Origin: Rhodanobacteraceae bacterium
Lineage (GTDB): Bacteria; Pseudomonadota; Gammaproteobacteria; Xanthomonadales; Rhodanobacteraceae
Assembly (NCBI GenBank): GCA_030123585.1
Contig: CP126120.1
Coordinates: 558,001 to 622,000, forward strand
DNA: 64,000 bases
Reading direction: 5' to 3'
The notes beneath the pieces are model-generated. The model was given only the letters and a program-made list of their open reading frames with translations, was not told where the DNA came from and made no database searches. Position numbers and translations under genes: made by a program. Shown piece by piece: positions 1 to 13,764 of the stretch (position 1 is the stretch's first letter; every line of letters starts with the position of its first letter).

Positions 1-606
1 GCCGCCGCGCGTGGGCAGGCGCAGGTTGATGCATGCGTGTTCGGTGAGTTCCTGCGGCCTTTTCGGCGGCGGGTGCTTCGCGAAATAGGCCGGCGCGCCG
101 ACCACTGCCATGCGCAGGTCAGGCCCGATGCGCACGGCGATCATGTCCTTCGCGACCAGTTCGCCGTCGCGCACCCCGGCGTCGTAGCGCTCGGCGACGA
201 TGTCCACCAGCCGGTCGTCGATGCCGATCTCGACCTTGATGTCCGGATATTTCGGCAGGAATTTCGCCAGCTTCGGCAGCAGGATCGAGTTCGCCGCGTA
301 ATCGGCCGCCGTGATCCGGATGGTGCCGGCGGGCTTGTCGCGCAGCGAATTGAGCGCAGCCAGTTCCGCCTCGATTTCCTCGAACCGCGGCGCCACCGTT
401 TGCAGCAATCGTTCGCCCGCCTGCGTCGGCGCCACGCTGCGCGTGGTGCGGTTCAGCAGGCGCACGCCGAGCCGCGCTTCGAGTCCGCGCAGGGTGTGGC
501 TCAGCGCCGATTGCGAAACGTCCAGCTTCGCCGCGGCCCGGGTGAAGCTGCGTTCGCGCGCGACCGCGACGAAGGCCAACAGGTCGTTGATGTTGCTGCG
601 CGGCAT
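1..606 (-). CDS. LysR-family transcriptional regulator (3' end beyond window)
   Basis: Reading the minus strand from the ATG at 606 gives 202 codons open to the window edge, so the C-terminus is missing. The first 60 residues form the winged helix-turn-helix of the LysR family (INDLLAFVAVARERSFTRAA, then SQSALSHTLRGLEARLG). The region after residue 90 is the start of the periplasmic-binding-like effector domain (GTIRITAADYAANSILLPKL). The protein is divergent from the cupin / aldo-keto reductase / alcohol dehydrogenase genes and most likely controls them and itself, as LysR proteins often do. The effector cannot be told from sequence. Start 606 is preferred over 610 because only that frame gives the LysR sequence. 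Confidence 0.9.
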   Translation of the reverse strand, partial: MPRSNINDLLAFVAVARERSFTRAAAKLDVSQSALSHTLRGLEARLGVRLLNRTTRSVAPTQAGERLLQTVAPRFEEIEAELAALNSLRDKPAGTIRITAADYAANSILLPKLAKFLPKYPDIKVEIGIDDRLVDIVAERYDAGVRDGELVAKDMIAVRIGPDLRMAVVGAPAYFAKHPPPKRPQELTEHACINLRLPTRGG

Positions 607-626
607 TCATGAATCCCATTCATGGG
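605..626. promoter_or_regulatory. Palindromic candidate LysR operator
   Basis: The perfect 10-bp palindrome ATTCATGAAT (605-614) is followed at once by CCCAT-TC-ATGGG (615-626). The hexamer ATTCAT therefore recurs with 13-bp periodicity. The site overlaps the start codon of the LysR gene and lies about 90 bp upstream of the cupin gene. Dyad sites in the divergent spacer are typical of autoregulated LysR genes. Assignment to this regulator is inference. Confidence 0.4.
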
Positions 627-712
627 CTCATGTGCTTTATACCACTTAATCGCGGCCGGGCCCGGCGCTAGATTGGCGCCATCGGCTCGAACGATCCCAT
701 CAAGGTGCCCGC

Positions 713-2108
<1,396 letters not shown>

Positions 2109-2211
2109 GCATTCCCGGTCATGCCACGCGGGTTGGCCCGTTGCCAGCACAGCCTTGCCGATCGCGCGGCGCGTTTTCGAGGAAACCAATGAATCCGGGA
2201 GGTAAGCCAGC

Positions 2212-3249
2212 ATGCGTGCAACCGTGATGTACAAGGCCGGCGACGTCCGCATCGAGAACGTTGCCGACGCGACGATCAAGCATTCCTCCGATGCGCTGGT
2301 GCGCGTCACGCGCGCCTGCATCTGCGGCAGCGATCTGTGGCCGTACAGATTGATGGAATCGGGCGATGCCGCACGGCCGATGGGCCACGAGGCGATCGGC
2401 GTGGTCGAAGCCGTCGGCAAGGACGTGCGCACCATCAAGGCCGGCGACGTGGTGGTGATGCCGTTCGCGTATTCGGACGGCACCTGCGATTTCTGCCACG
2501 AAGGCTTGCAGACCGCATGCGTGCACGGCGGTTTCTTCGGCGTCGGCGGCGAGGTTGGCGGCGCGCAGGCCGAAGCGGTGCGCGTGCCGCTGGCCGATGG
2601 CACCTTGTTCGCGCTGCCCGTCGGCGAAGACGATGCGCTGATGCCTTCGCTGCTCACATTGTCGGACGTGATGGGCACCGGCCACCACGCCGCCGTCGTT
2701 GCGCGCGTGGGCCGCGGCAAGAAAGCCGCGGTGATCGGCGATGGTGCGGTCGGCCTGTGCGGCGTGATTGCGGCCAAGCGCCTCGGCGCCGAGCAGATCA
2801 TCATCATGGGCCGGCATCCCGACCGCGTCGCGTTGGCAAAAGAGTTCGGCGCCACGGACGTGGTGGGCGAGCGCGGCGAGGAAGCGATCGAGCGCGTGCG
2901 CGAGCTGACCGGCGGATTCGGCGTGCACTCGGTACTCGAATGCGTGGGCACCGATCAGGCCATGGCGACTTCGATGGGCATCGCGCGCGCGGGCGGCGCG
3001 ATCGGCCGCGTCGGCGTGCCGCATTACGAGGTGGTGCCGCAGGCGCAGCCGATGTTCTACCGCAACATCGTCGTGGGCGGCGGCCCCGCGCCGGTGCGCG
3101 CGTACATCGAGGCATTGTTGCCCGATGTGCTGGATGGGCGCATCGAACCCGGCCGCGTGTTCGACCGCGAAACCGGCCTGGACGGCGTGCCGGACGGCTA
3201 TCGCGCGATGGACGCGCGCGAATCCATCAAGGTGATGGTGAAGCCGTGA
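2212..3249 (+). CDS. Zinc-dependent alcohol dehydrogenase family protein
   Basis: A 345-residue medium-chain dehydrogenase/reductase. The N-terminal GroES-like domain has the catalytic-zinc residues in CICGSDLW and GHEAIGVVE. The structural-zinc lobe has only three of the usual four Cys (GTCDFCHEGLQTAC). The Rossmann fold begins near residue 168 (AAVIGDGAVGLCGVIAAKRL). It probably oxidises an alcohol or reduces an aldehyde with NAD(P). A 103-bp gap separates it from the aldo-keto reductase, so it may have its own promoter. It converges with the antiporter gene, leaving 3 bp between the stop codons. Confidence 0.9.
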   Translation: MRATVMYKAGDVRIENVADATIKHSSDALVRVTRACICGSDLWPYRLMESGDAARPMGHEAIGVVEAVGKDVRTIKAGDVVVMPFAYSDGTCDFCHEGLQTACVHGGFFGVGGEVGGAQAEAVRVPLADGTLFALPVGEDDALMPSLLTLSDVMGTGHHAAVVARVGRGKKAAVIGDGAVGLCGVIAAKRLGAEQIIIMGRHPDRVALAKEFGATDVVGERGEEAIERVRELTGGFGVHSVLECVGTDQAMATSMGIARAGGAIGRVGVPHYEVVPQAQPMFYRNIVVGGGPAPVRAYIEALLPDVLDGRIEPGRVFDRETGLDGVPDGYRAMDARESIKVMVKP

Positions 3250-3252
3250 TCC

Positions 3253-4455
3253 TCACGGATTTCGTGTTCCGAGCGCCGGGTCCTGCAACGGGTCGCCGTC
3301 GCGCTTCAACAGCAGCGCGAGGAACGGCGGCGCGATGATCGACGTGAGCAGGCTCATCGCGATGATCACGGCGTAGAGCAGATCGCCGAACACGCCGGCG
3401 GACAATCCCAACGCGGCCACCACGATACCGACCTCGCCGCGCGGGATCATCCCGATGCCCACGATCAGCGCGCTGCGCGGACCCAGCCGGATGGCGCCAA
3501 GCCAGCCGCCGGCGAGCTTGGTCGCGATCGCGAGCAGGGTTGCAACCAGCAACAGCCATAACGCTTCCGTGCTCGCGAGTTGCGCCAGCTCGACCTTGGC
3601 GCCGGTGAGTACGAAGAAGAACGGCGTCAGCAAGGCCAACAGGGGTTGCATCTGTTCTTCCAGTTGCGCGCGCTGGTGGGTCTCCGAGGCGATCATGCCC
3701 GCGAGGAACGCGCCGATGATCGCGGCGAGGCCGAAGCGCGTCGAAACCCAGGCAAGCCCGAGGCACAGCGCCAGTACCACCAGCAATGGCGACATTGGAT
3801 TGCGCGCGTGGTCCAGCCAACGCGAACTTCGCCGCATCATCCAGGTTCCGAGCCAGCCCACCACCAGCACGAAGCCCACGGCTTCCGCGGCCACCGCAGC
3901 GAGGGCGCCGATCCGCAACGAGCCGCCGGCCTGGATCGCGACCACCACGCCCAGCAGCAGCATCGCGAGGATGTCGTCGATCACCGCGGCGCCCAGGATC
4001 ACGCGGCTCTCGGTGCGGCGCAGCGCGCCCATGCCCTTCAGCACGCTCGCCGTGATGCCGGCCGACGTCGCCACGAAGGCCGCGGCGACGAACAGCGAGC
4101 GCGGCCAGTTCGGTTCCAGCGAATGCGCCCAGAAGGTGCCGCACACGAACGGAATCACCACGCCGATCACGCCGACCGCGAACGCGCTGCCGCCGACGCG
4201 CTTGACGTCTTCGAGGCGGGTTTCCAGGCCCACCGCGAACAGCAGCAGCACCACGCCGATTTCCGACAGCACTTCCAGCGGCTCGCTCGGCGTGATCCAG
4301 CCGAACAGCGACGGGCCGATCACGCAGCCCGCGACGATCTGGCCGACCACGTCGGGCAGCCTGATCGACCGCGCCAGCCATCCGCCGGTCTGCGCGGCGG
4401 CGAAGATCACGAAGACTTCCAGCAGGATCGCGGTGGTGTGTTCCATGACGGGCAA
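3253..4455 (-). CDS. CPA2-type cation:proton antiporter
   Basis: A 400-residue membrane protein made almost entirely of hydrophobic helices, fitting the monovalent cation:proton antiporter-2 family. The ion-binding motif is visible as AAVIDD (Asp160-Asp161); the double Asp is characteristic of electrogenic Na+/H+ exchangers such as NapA. A second signature, IGMIPRGEVGIVVAALG, lies near residue 340. There is no C-terminal TrkA-N (RCK) domain, so it is not a full KefB/KefC channel-type protein. It probably exports Na+ or K+ in exchange for protons. An alternative start is Met4. Confidence 0.88.
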   Translation of the reverse strand: MPVMEHTTAILLEVFVIFAAAQTGGWLARSIRLPDVVGQIVAGCVIGPSLFGWITPSEPLEVLSEIGVVLLLFAVGLETRLEDVKRVGGSAFAVGVIGVVIPFVCGTFWAHSLEPNWPRSLFVAAAFVATSAGITASVLKGMGALRRTESRVILGAAVIDDILAMLLLGVVVAIQAGGSLRIGALAAVAAEAVGFVLVVGWLGTWMMRRSSRWLDHARNPMSPLLVVLALCLGLAWVSTRFGLAAIIGAFLAGMIASETHQRAQLEEQMQPLLALLTPFFFVLTGAKVELAQLASTEALWLLLVATLLAIATKLAGGWLGAIRLGPRSALIVGIGMIPRGEVGIVVAALGLSAGVFGDLLYAVIIAMSLLTSIIAPPFLALLLKRDGDPLQDPALGTRNP

Positions 4456-4570
4456 GTTCGCTCGCTGCGCTCGCTGTGAAGAGTAAAGGGTAAAGCGTGC
4501 GAGCGGGCCGGGTGCGCTTGTCCTCTTTGCCCTTTGCAGGCGGCGCAGCCGCCGACTTTACCCTTGACCG

Positions 4571-5989
4571 CTACGCCGCCGTTTCGGGCGTCGTGATCGG
4601 CCTCCGCAACGGCCGGTCATGGCGCAGGCGCGTGAACACGTACACGGCAACCAGCGATACGGCTGCCATCACCAGCACCGCAATGCGGAAGCCGCGCACG
4701 TAGGCGGCGGGATCGTGATGACGGCCCTGCAGGAAAATGGCCAGCAGCCACGACGACAGCGCAATGCCGAAGCTGATCACGAGGTATTGCGCGGCGGACG
4801 TCAGCGACGACGCCTGCGCGGCGCGATCGGGCGCAAGGTCGACGAAGGCCAGCGTGTTCATCGCCGTGTATTGCAGGCTCATCACGAAGCCGTAGGCGAA
4901 CATCAGCAGCACGATCGCCCACCACGGCGTGGTCGCGTCGAACAGCGCGAAGCAGGCGAGCAGGAGGGTCGCAAGCGCGGTGTTGACGAACAGCGTGTGC
5001 CGGTAGCCGTAGCGTTTCAGGATGCGGTCGATCAGGAACTTCATCAGCACCATCGCGACCGCCTGCGGCACGATCATCAGGCCGGCCATGGTCGGCGACC
5101 AGCCGCAACCGATCTGCAGGAACAGCATCAGGATGAACGACAGCCCCGCAGTGCCGAGCCGCATGCACATGCCGCCGCCGACCGCGATGCTGAAGCTGCG
5201 CACCTTGAACAGCGACAAGTCCGCGACCGGATGCCGGGCGCGGCGGCCGTAGTGCCAGTACACGAATGCGCCGAGCACGCCGATCGCCCCGGCGATCGCG
5301 GCATTGCGGTAATCGCCGTCGCCGGCGGTTTCCGCCGCGATCAGCAGCAGCCCCGATGCGACGGCGAACAGCGCGAAACCGATCCAGTCGAATGGCCTGC
5401 GCTCGCCGCGGAAATCCGGCATGTGGGTGCGGTTGAGCCACAGGCCGACCAGCCCGACCGGCACGTTGACCAGGAAGATCCAGCGCCACGACGCGTACTG
5501 CGACAGCAGCCCGCCCAGCAACGGCCCCAGCACCGGACCGAGCAGGCCGGGAATCCCGGCGGTGCTCATCGCGGCCACGAAATCCTTCGGTCCGAACGCG
5601 CGCACCAGCACGTAGCGGCCGATCGGCATCAGCAGCGCGCCGCCGATGCCCTGCAGCACGCGCGCCGCGACCAGTTGCGCGAGGTTCTGCGACACGCCGC
5701 AGGCCAGCGAACCCAGCGTGAAGATCCAGATGGACGCGGCGAACACCCGCCGCGTGCCGAAGCGGTCCGACAGCCACGCGCTGGCGGGAATGCAGATCGC
5801 CAGCGTCAACACGTAGCTGGTCAGTGCGGTCTTGAGGTCGACCGGCGGCACCGACAGCGCGTGCGCGATGCTCGGCACCGCGGTGTTGACGATGGTCGAG
5901 TCCAGCGTCTGCATGAAGAACGCGGCCGCGACCAGCCAGATCAGGCCGCGCATGCGCGCAAGGCCATCGGGATTGCTCGCTTCGGACAT
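4571..5989 (-). CDS. MFS transporter, DHA2 (EmrB/MdtD-like) drug exporter
   Basis: About 472 residues with roughly 14 membrane helices. The DHA2-family motif is seen at the first helix (MQTLDSTIVNTAVPSIAHAL), and motif A is WLSDRFGTRRVF between helices 2 and 3. The best match in organisation is MdtD, a proton-driven multidrug exporter of the inner membrane. I chose ATG 5989 (MSEASNP); the frame also opens 11 codons earlier at a TTG (6022), and neither has a good ribosome site. GGCGGC-GCA-GCCGCC at 4539-4553, just downstream of the stop codon, could help end the transcript but has no U run. Confidence 0.9.
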   Translation of the reverse strand: MSEASNPDGLARMRGLIWLVAAAFFMQTLDSTIVNTAVPSIAHALSVPPVDLKTALTSYVLTLAICIPASAWLSDRFGTRRVFAASIWIFTLGSLACGVSQNLAQLVAARVLQGIGGALLMPIGRYVLVRAFGPKDFVAAMSTAGIPGLLGPVLGPLLGGLLSQYASWRWIFLVNVPVGLVGLWLNRTHMPDFRGERRPFDWIGFALFAVASGLLLIAAETAGDGDYRNAAIAGAIGVLGAFVYWHYGRRARHPVADLSLFKVRSFSIAVGGGMCMRLGTAGLSFILMLFLQIGCGWSPTMAGLMIVPQAVAMVLMKFLIDRILKRYGYRHTLFVNTALATLLLACFALFDATTPWWAIVLLMFAYGFVMSLQYTAMNTLAFVDLAPDRAAQASSLTSAAQYLVISFGIALSSWLLAIFLQGRHHDPAAYVRGFRIAVLVMAAVSLVAVYVFTRLRHDRPLRRPITTPETAA

Positions 5990-6062
5990 CGGAAGGGCGG
6001 TCGGTGGGCCCGGCGTGAACAAAAGAATCGGCTAGTTTACCGCCACCGATAAGCCGGTCGTT

Positions 6063-6204
6063 TTCGAAGCGGCTGTTGGTGAAAAGTCAGGCCACGGAGT
6101 TCTTGGCCATGGAGGGCGGCTTTCAAGGCCGTTCTGGTCTATCCCGAAGCGTGCGTCGCTTGGCAACCGACGGAACATGGGATGCGGCGATCATGGATGA
6201 TCGC
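6063..6204. repeat. Hairpin-ended dispersed repeat, copy A
   Basis: This 142-bp unit starts TTCGAAGCGGCTGTTG and ends in a perfect stem-loop GCGATCA-TGGA-TGATCGC (6187-6204). The first 80 bp are about 85% identical to the unit at 53689-53829, and the terminal stem is the same. The middle 40 bp differ. It lies upstream of ligA in a gene-free stretch. A short reading frame runs through it, but this is repeat sequence and there is no independent sign of a gene. Confidence 0.75.
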
Positions 6205-6206
6205 AA

Positions 6207-6310
6207 GGCTGTCGTGAAAAGTCAGGCCACGGACGGCCGTTCTGGTCTCGATGTCCCGGAACGATTCGGCGTCCAAAGGGTTGAACGAAGCAGCGATCAG
6301 GGACGATCGC
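6207..6310. repeat. Hairpin-ended dispersed repeat, copy B (internally deleted)
   Basis: This follows copy A directly. It repeats GGCTGT, then GTGAAAAGTCAGGCCACGGA, then jumps to CGGCCGTTCTGGTCT, lacking about 27 bp that copies A and C have between these blocks. It ends in GCGATCA-GGGA-CGATCGC (6293-6310), which has one mismatched pair compared with copies A and C. The tandem arrangement suggests local duplication or two insertions at one site. Confidence 0.7.
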
Positions 6311-9700
<3,390 letters not shown>

Positions 9701-9701
9701 G

Positions 9702-9731
9702 GCACGGCGCGGCCAGCCAGCCGCGCCGTGC
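9702..9731. terminator. Bidirectional hairpin terminator between epmA and aqpZ
   Basis: A perfect 12-bp stem, GCACGGCGCGGC paired with GCCGCGCCGTGC around the loop CAGCCA, sits between two convergent stop codons. It has no long T run on either side, so its efficiency without Rho is uncertain. Its position and stability make a terminator or 3'-end stabiliser the best reading. Confidence 0.65.
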
Positions 9732-9743
9732 AAAGCAACGGCT

Positions 9744-10475
9744 TCAGGCCGCGTCGCCCACGATGTCGGGCCGCGCCGCCTGATCGCTGCTGAGGTAGCG
9801 GTAGATCAATCCGCCGATGACGCCGCCGATGATCGGCATCACCCAGAAGAACCACAACTGGTGGACGGCCCATCCGCCCTGGAACAGGGCGACCGCCGTG
9901 GAGCGCGCGGGGTTCACCGAAGTGTTGGTGACCGGGATGCTGATCAGGTGGATCAGGGTCAGCGAAAGGCCGATCGCGATGCCGGCAAAGCCGACCGGCG
10001 CGCTCTTGTGGGTCGCGCCCATGATGATGAAGATGAAGAAACCCGTCATTACCAGTTCGCTCACCGCGGCAGCGCCCATCGCGTAGCCTTGCGGCGAGTG
10101 CTCACCGAAACCGTTGGACGCGAAACCGCTGGCTGCGGCATCGAAGCCGGTTTTCCCCGACGCGATCAGATACAGCACGCCGGCCGCGACGATGCCGCCG
10201 ATCACCTGCGCCACCACGTACGGGATCACTTCCTTCACCGGGAACCGTCCACCGGCTGCGAGACCGCAGGTGACTGCAGGGTTGATGTGGCAGCCCGAGA
10301 TGTGGCCGATCGCGTAGCACATCGTCAACAGCGTCAAGCCGAACGCCAGCGCCACGCCGGCATAGCCCACGCCGAACTGCGGAACGCCGGCCGCCAGCAC
10401 CGCGGTACCGCAACCGCCCAACACCAACCAGAACGTGCCGAAGAACTCGGCCGCGCAACGTTTGCCAAGGTTCAT
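9744..10475 (-). CDS. aqpZ: Aquaporin Z
   Basis: A 243-residue inner-membrane water channel of the MIP family, six helices plus two half-helices. Both pore motifs are intact: [14 protein letters not shown] in the first half and [12 protein letters not shown] in the second. The residues around the second NPA, with Arg following, match water-selective AqpZ rather than GlpF. The N-terminus ([19 protein letters not shown]) is typical. AGGGAGAA precedes the ATG. It is monocistronic, converging on epmA over a shared hairpin. Confidence 0.95.
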   Translation of the reverse strand: MNLGKRCAAEFFGTFWLVLGGCGTAVLAAGVPQFGVGYAGVALAFGLTLLTMCYAIGHISGCHINPAVTCGLAAGGRFPVKEVIPYVVAQVIGGIVAAGVLYLIASGKTGFDAAASGFASNGFGEHSPQGYAMGAAAVSELVMTGFFIFIIMGATHKSAPVGFAGIAIGLSLTLIHLISIPVTNTSVNPARSTAVALFQGGWAVHQLWFFWVMPIIGGVIGGLIYRYLSSDQAARPDIVGDAA

Positions 10476-10618
10476 GCGGATTCTCCCTGCTGAGGGTGGG
10501 GAAGGGCGCTGCAGCCGCCCGTGTGTTGCGCATGCCCCTGGCGCAACGGCGGCAGGATACGCGAAGCCGTCCGCATGCGAGGTTGCGCCGCAGCAATCCG
10601 GTGCGCATTGACTGTCAT

Positions 10619-10707
10619 TCCATCGTCATTCCCGCGTAGGCGGGAATCCAGTGTCTTTGCTGTTGCTGCTGAAAGTCGCTGGGTCCCCGCCTTCGCGGGG
10701 ACGACGA
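10619..10707. repeat. REP-like pair of hairpins
   Basis: Two short palindromes in inverted arrangement. The first is ATTCCCGC-GTAG-GCGGGAAT (10628-10647). The second is CCCCGC-CTTC-GCGGGG (10685-10700). They are framed by CGTCATT and GACGACG. This matches the widespread proteobacterial REP type with CGTCATTCCCGCG...GCGGGAATCC. It lies between aqpZ and the SGNH hydrolase gene, where it may stop or stabilise the transcript of the latter. Confidence 0.75.
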
Positions 10708-10734
10708 GTTTTACCTGTCGATGAAGAAATGAAA

Positions 10735-11532
10735 TCAGTGGCCGCCGGCGAGCGTGATCGCATTCGTCACTTCGTCGCGCGAATAGTCATAGCCGCCCGC
10801 CAGCGGAATTTCCGGCAATAACGGTAGCGACACCGGCGCCGGCGGCGCGAACTGGCTGCCCGGCACGAACATCGGCGCGCGCACGGCCAATGGTTTCGCC
10901 TGCGGCGCCGCACGGTACATCTGCCGATACAACAGCACCGCCTCCAGCAGGACGAGGTCGTGTCCCGGATGGCCGGCCTTGGCAAACCAGTCGGCATACG
11001 GGATGCGCTCGCGGCCTTCGTTCAAGCGCCTCGACACGTCGAGGTAGGGCATCCCGTCGGCGTTGGCTGCCTTCGATTCCGCCGCGACGAGGGCTTCCGA
11101 AGCGTCGTGGCTGACCTGATAGGTTCCCATCAGGATGGGTCTGGCGCCCGCCTTGCGGATGATGCCGGCCAGCGCATGCAACGCGTGCCGGGAATCCTCG
11201 CAGACCTGCGGTCCGAAACCGCACGCGAAATCGTTGCCGCGTTCCTGCAGCACCACGATGTCGTAGTGGTTGGCCTGCAAAGCCTTCCGCACCGCGCCGG
11301 AATCCCGCCATTGCGTCAGCGTCGCACCGCCCTTGACCAGCATGTCGGCGTGCGCCGCTTTGCCGTTGCCGGCCGCAAGTGCGGTGAATACCGCGGGCAG
11401 GTTGTTGACGTAGGTGAGGCTGTTGCCGACGAACAACACCTGCAACGGCGGGGGCGCAGCGGCGCCGGCAATGCTTGCGAAGGTGCACGACAGCATGAAC
11501 AGCACGGCACCCAACTTCGATCGAATGGACAT
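10735..11532 (-). CDS. Secreted SGNH/GDSL-type hydrolase
   Basis: 265 residues starting with a signal peptide (MSIRSKLGAVLFMLSCTFAS, likely cut after AGA-AA near residue 25). The mature part has the SGNH block I with its Ser in LFVGNSLTYVNNL, block III with Asn in VLQERGND, and a C-terminal His in the AGHPGHD segment. It is probably a periplasmic or secreted esterase; the substrate is unknown. Start 11532 is chosen because it begins the signal peptide. It is last in a tight minus-strand operon sbcB-DUF2461-SGNH, with 2 bp to the preceding gene. Confidence 0.82.
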   Translation of the reverse strand: MSIRSKLGAVLFMLSCTFASIAGAAAPPPLQVLFVGNSLTYVNNLPAVFTALAAGNGKAAHADMLVKGGATLTQWRDSGAVRKALQANHYDIVVLQERGNDFACGFGPQVCEDSRHALHALAGIIRKAGARPILMGTYQVSHDASEALVAAESKAANADGMPYLDVSRRLNEGRERIPYADWFAKAGHPGHDLVLLEAVLLYRQMYRAAPQAKPLAVRAPMFVPGSQFAPPAPVSLPLLPEIPLAGGYDYSRDEVTNAITLAGGH

Positions 11533-11534
11533 CG

Positions 11535-12221
11535 TCAGAACTCCAGGTTCTGCGCCGCACACAGGTAATCGACCAGCGGCGCGAGGCGCTTGAAGTGATC
11601 GATCACGAACGGCAACAGCTTCGGCGAGCAGGCGAGCGCATCATCGAAGCCGACACCGGCGGCGAAGCTCTTGTGTTTCAGGTCTTCGAGCAGCGGATGG
11701 TCGGCCGGAAAGCCTTGCGGTGCGCGGCTCAGCGATTCGCCCCAGAATTCGTAGTGCTCCCGGAACGCGCGGCCGTGCGCAGCGCGCTTCCAGGCCGCGG
11801 GATTGTCGACGATGAAGTTGCGGATGTTGCGCAAGGTGTGGTTTTCCGGATGCCAAAGCCCGGCGCCCACGAAACAATCATCGGGTGCGATGTGCAGGTA
11901 GAACGAGGGCGCCGCAATCTCGCGGCGGCGTTCGTGGAAGATGCGTGCGCCGGCCCAGGTCTTGTACGGCGCCTTGTCGCCCGAGAAACGTGTATCGCGC
12001 TGGATGCGGAACAGCGAGCCGCCGACCTTGCGCGGATCGGCGCGATAGTGCTTGCTGAGTTTCGCGACCGGCGCCTGCAAGTCCGCAAGCAGTTGCAGGT
12101 ACGGTCCCCGCACGTGCGTTTCGTAATCGTCCTGGTGCGCCTTGAACCACGCGCGGTTGTTGTGGCGGCCGAGCGCGCGCAGGAAACGGAAGGTGGCGGG
12201 CGAGAAGTAGGCGTGCGGCAT
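11535..12221 (-). CDS. DUF2461 (TIGR02453) family protein
   Basis: 228 residues of a single DUF2461 domain, recognised by the opening [20 protein letters not shown] with Trp-Phe, the central [18 protein letters not shown], and the later [17 protein letters not shown]. The family is widespread and has no established biochemical role. It is soluble, with no signal peptide or membrane helix. It is packed between sbcB (1 bp upstream) and the SGNH hydrolase gene (2 bp downstream), so the three are surely co-transcribed. Confidence 0.9.
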   Translation of the reverse strand: MPHAYFSPATFRFLRALGRHNNRAWFKAHQDDYETHVRGPYLQLLADLQAPVAKLSKHYRADPRKVGGSLFRIQRDTRFSGDKAPYKTWAGARIFHERRREIAAPSFYLHIAPDDCFVGAGLWHPENHTLRNIRNFIVDNPAAWKRAAHGRAFREHYEFWGESLSRAPQGFPADHPLLEDLKHKSFAAGVGFDDALACSPKLLPFVIDHFKRLAPLVDYLCAAQNLEF

Positions 12222-12222
12222 G

Positions 12223-13677
12223 TCAGGTTCCGAATTCGTTGCGGAGGGTTTCGCCCCAGTCCTGCAACCGGTCGAGCAGCGCTTGTTGGGGGCCGGGCGG
12301 AACCTCGCCGCGCAGGCGGGCGAGGGTCGCGAAATATTGTTCGAGCGTCAGCGTGGTGGTTTCGGTTTCGCGAGTGAGCTTGTCGCGCACGAACGCACGC
12401 CAACGGGCGTGCTCATCGGCAGTCAGCGTGTCCGGCCAGTTGCGGGCGCGGTAACGGAACAGGAGTTCTGCGTAACGCGGATTGTCGAATTTGAAACCGG
12501 TGGCGGCGAGTTTCGCGGGCGGCGTCGAGCGCACCTTGTCGCAGCGGCGGCGGTCGGCGTCGGACGGGAACCCCGCGTACAGCAGCAATTCCGGGTCGGC
12601 GCGTGCCGGCCACGCGTCCCCGCGCGAGACGAACGCCTGCTGCACGCGTTCACGCAAACCCGTGGACGCACGCAATACATCGAGATGGCGCAGGCAGCGC
12701 TCGGGATCGAGCGAGATGCGTGCCGTGTCCACGCCGCGCAGCGTTTCGACGGGCGCGAGGAACGGCGACTTGTTGGCGTGCACGGCCTTGAGCGGCGGCC
12801 GTTCGAGGTCGTCGGGGAGGTCTTCGCGGCGGGTGAACATGCGCTCGACCAGCTCGTCGGGTTCCAGGTTGGCCCATGCATCCGGATCGACGCCAAGATC
12901 GGCGACGATGAATGTTCCGGCGCGATCGGGCTGTTCGGCGACCGGCGCCACCATCGCAAGGCAACCGCGCGCGGGCGGAAAGCGCCCCGACACGTGCAGC
13001 AGCGGCTGCATGCCGGGCTGCGCGGACGCCAGCATCGCCGACACCTTCTTCTTGTCGCGCAGCGCGAAGTGCCAGTCGTACAGGCGTGGCTGCCTGTCGC
13101 GCAACAGGCGCGCGAGCGCGATGGTCGCGCGGACGTCGGACAGCGCGTCGTGCGCGCGTTGCTGTTCCAGCTTGTTGGCGGCGGCAAGGTCTTCCAGCTT
13201 GAACGAGGCGATGCCGTCCTCGCGCCGAGGCCATTCGATGCCGGCCGGCCGCAACGCGTAGCAGGCGCGCGCGAGATCCATGACGTCCCAGCGCGCATTG
13301 CCGTTCCGCCACGTGTGTTCGTAGGGATCGAGGAAGTTGCGGTAGAACAGGTTGCGGTTGACCTCGTCGTCGAAGCGGATCGAGTTGTAGCCGGCCGAAC
13401 AGGTGCCGGGCTCGGCCATGAGCTCGTGCACCGCGCCCGCAAATTCCGCTTCGGGCAACCCTTCGCGCGCGGCATCCTGCGGCGCGATGCCGGTGATCAG
13501 GCAGGCTTCGGGATGCGGCAGCGTGTCCGGCGAAGGCGCGCAATACAGCGTGACGGGATCGGCGACGGGTTGCAGGTCCATGCCGGTGCGGATCGCCGCG
13601 AACTGCGCCGGGCGGTCGCGCACGGGGTCGGTGCCGGTGGTTTCGTAGTCGTACCAGAGCAGCGTCGGCGTGGGCAT
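12223..13677 (-). CDS. sbcB: Exodeoxyribonuclease I
   Basis: 484 residues of exonuclease I, which degrades single-stranded DNA 3' to 5' and acts in recombination and mismatch repair. The DEDD exonuclease domain begins at the N-terminus with [13 protein letters not shown] (Asp and Glu of motif I). Motif II lies in [16 protein letters not shown] and motif III in [18 protein letters not shown]. The SH3-like and helical extension domains follow ([14 protein letters not shown]). Length is close to the E. coli enzyme (475). It is divergent from orn across 87 bp. Confidence 0.95.
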   Translation of the reverse strand: MPTPTLLWYDYETTGTDPVRDRPAQFAAIRTGMDLQPVADPVTLYCAPSPDTLPHPEACLITGIAPQDAAREGLPEAEFAGAVHELMAEPGTCSAGYNSIRFDDEVNRNLFYRNFLDPYEHTWRNGNARWDVMDLARACYALRPAGIEWPRREDGIASFKLEDLAAANKLEQQRAHDALSDVRATIALARLLRDRQPRLYDWHFALRDKKKVSAMLASAQPGMQPLLHVSGRFPPARGCLAMVAPVAEQPDRAGTFIVADLGVDPDAWANLEPDELVERMFTRREDLPDDLERPPLKAVHANKSPFLAPVETLRGVDTARISLDPERCLRHLDVLRASTGLRERVQQAFVSRGDAWPARADPELLLYAGFPSDADRRRCDKVRSTPPAKLAATGFKFDNPRYAELLFRYRARNWPDTLTADEHARWRAFVRDKLTRETETTTLTLEQYFATLARLRGEVPPGPQQALLDRLQDWGETLRNEFGT

Positions 13678-13736
13678 CCGGCGAGCCTACGGGGCACGCG
13701 CGCGCATGGCAATGCGTTCGGTCCGGCGCGCGGTGT

Positions 13737-13745
13737 TGCTAGACT
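13737..13745 (+). promoter_or_regulatory. Possible extended -10 promoter of orn
   Basis: TGC-TAGACT forms an extended -10 element 20 bp upstream of the orn ATG, inside the 87-bp divergent spacer with sbcB. No clear -35 box is seen, which is tolerable for extended -10 promoters. The leader would be about 13 nt and carries AGGAGA. Confidence 0.35.
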
Positions 13746-13764
13746 GGCGCGACAGGAGAACGAC

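Noticed and set aside
10476..10734. CRISPR-like or phage attachment site at the short repeats
   Set aside because: Only two palindromes in REP arrangement, without regular repeat-spacer units, integrase or tRNA nearby.
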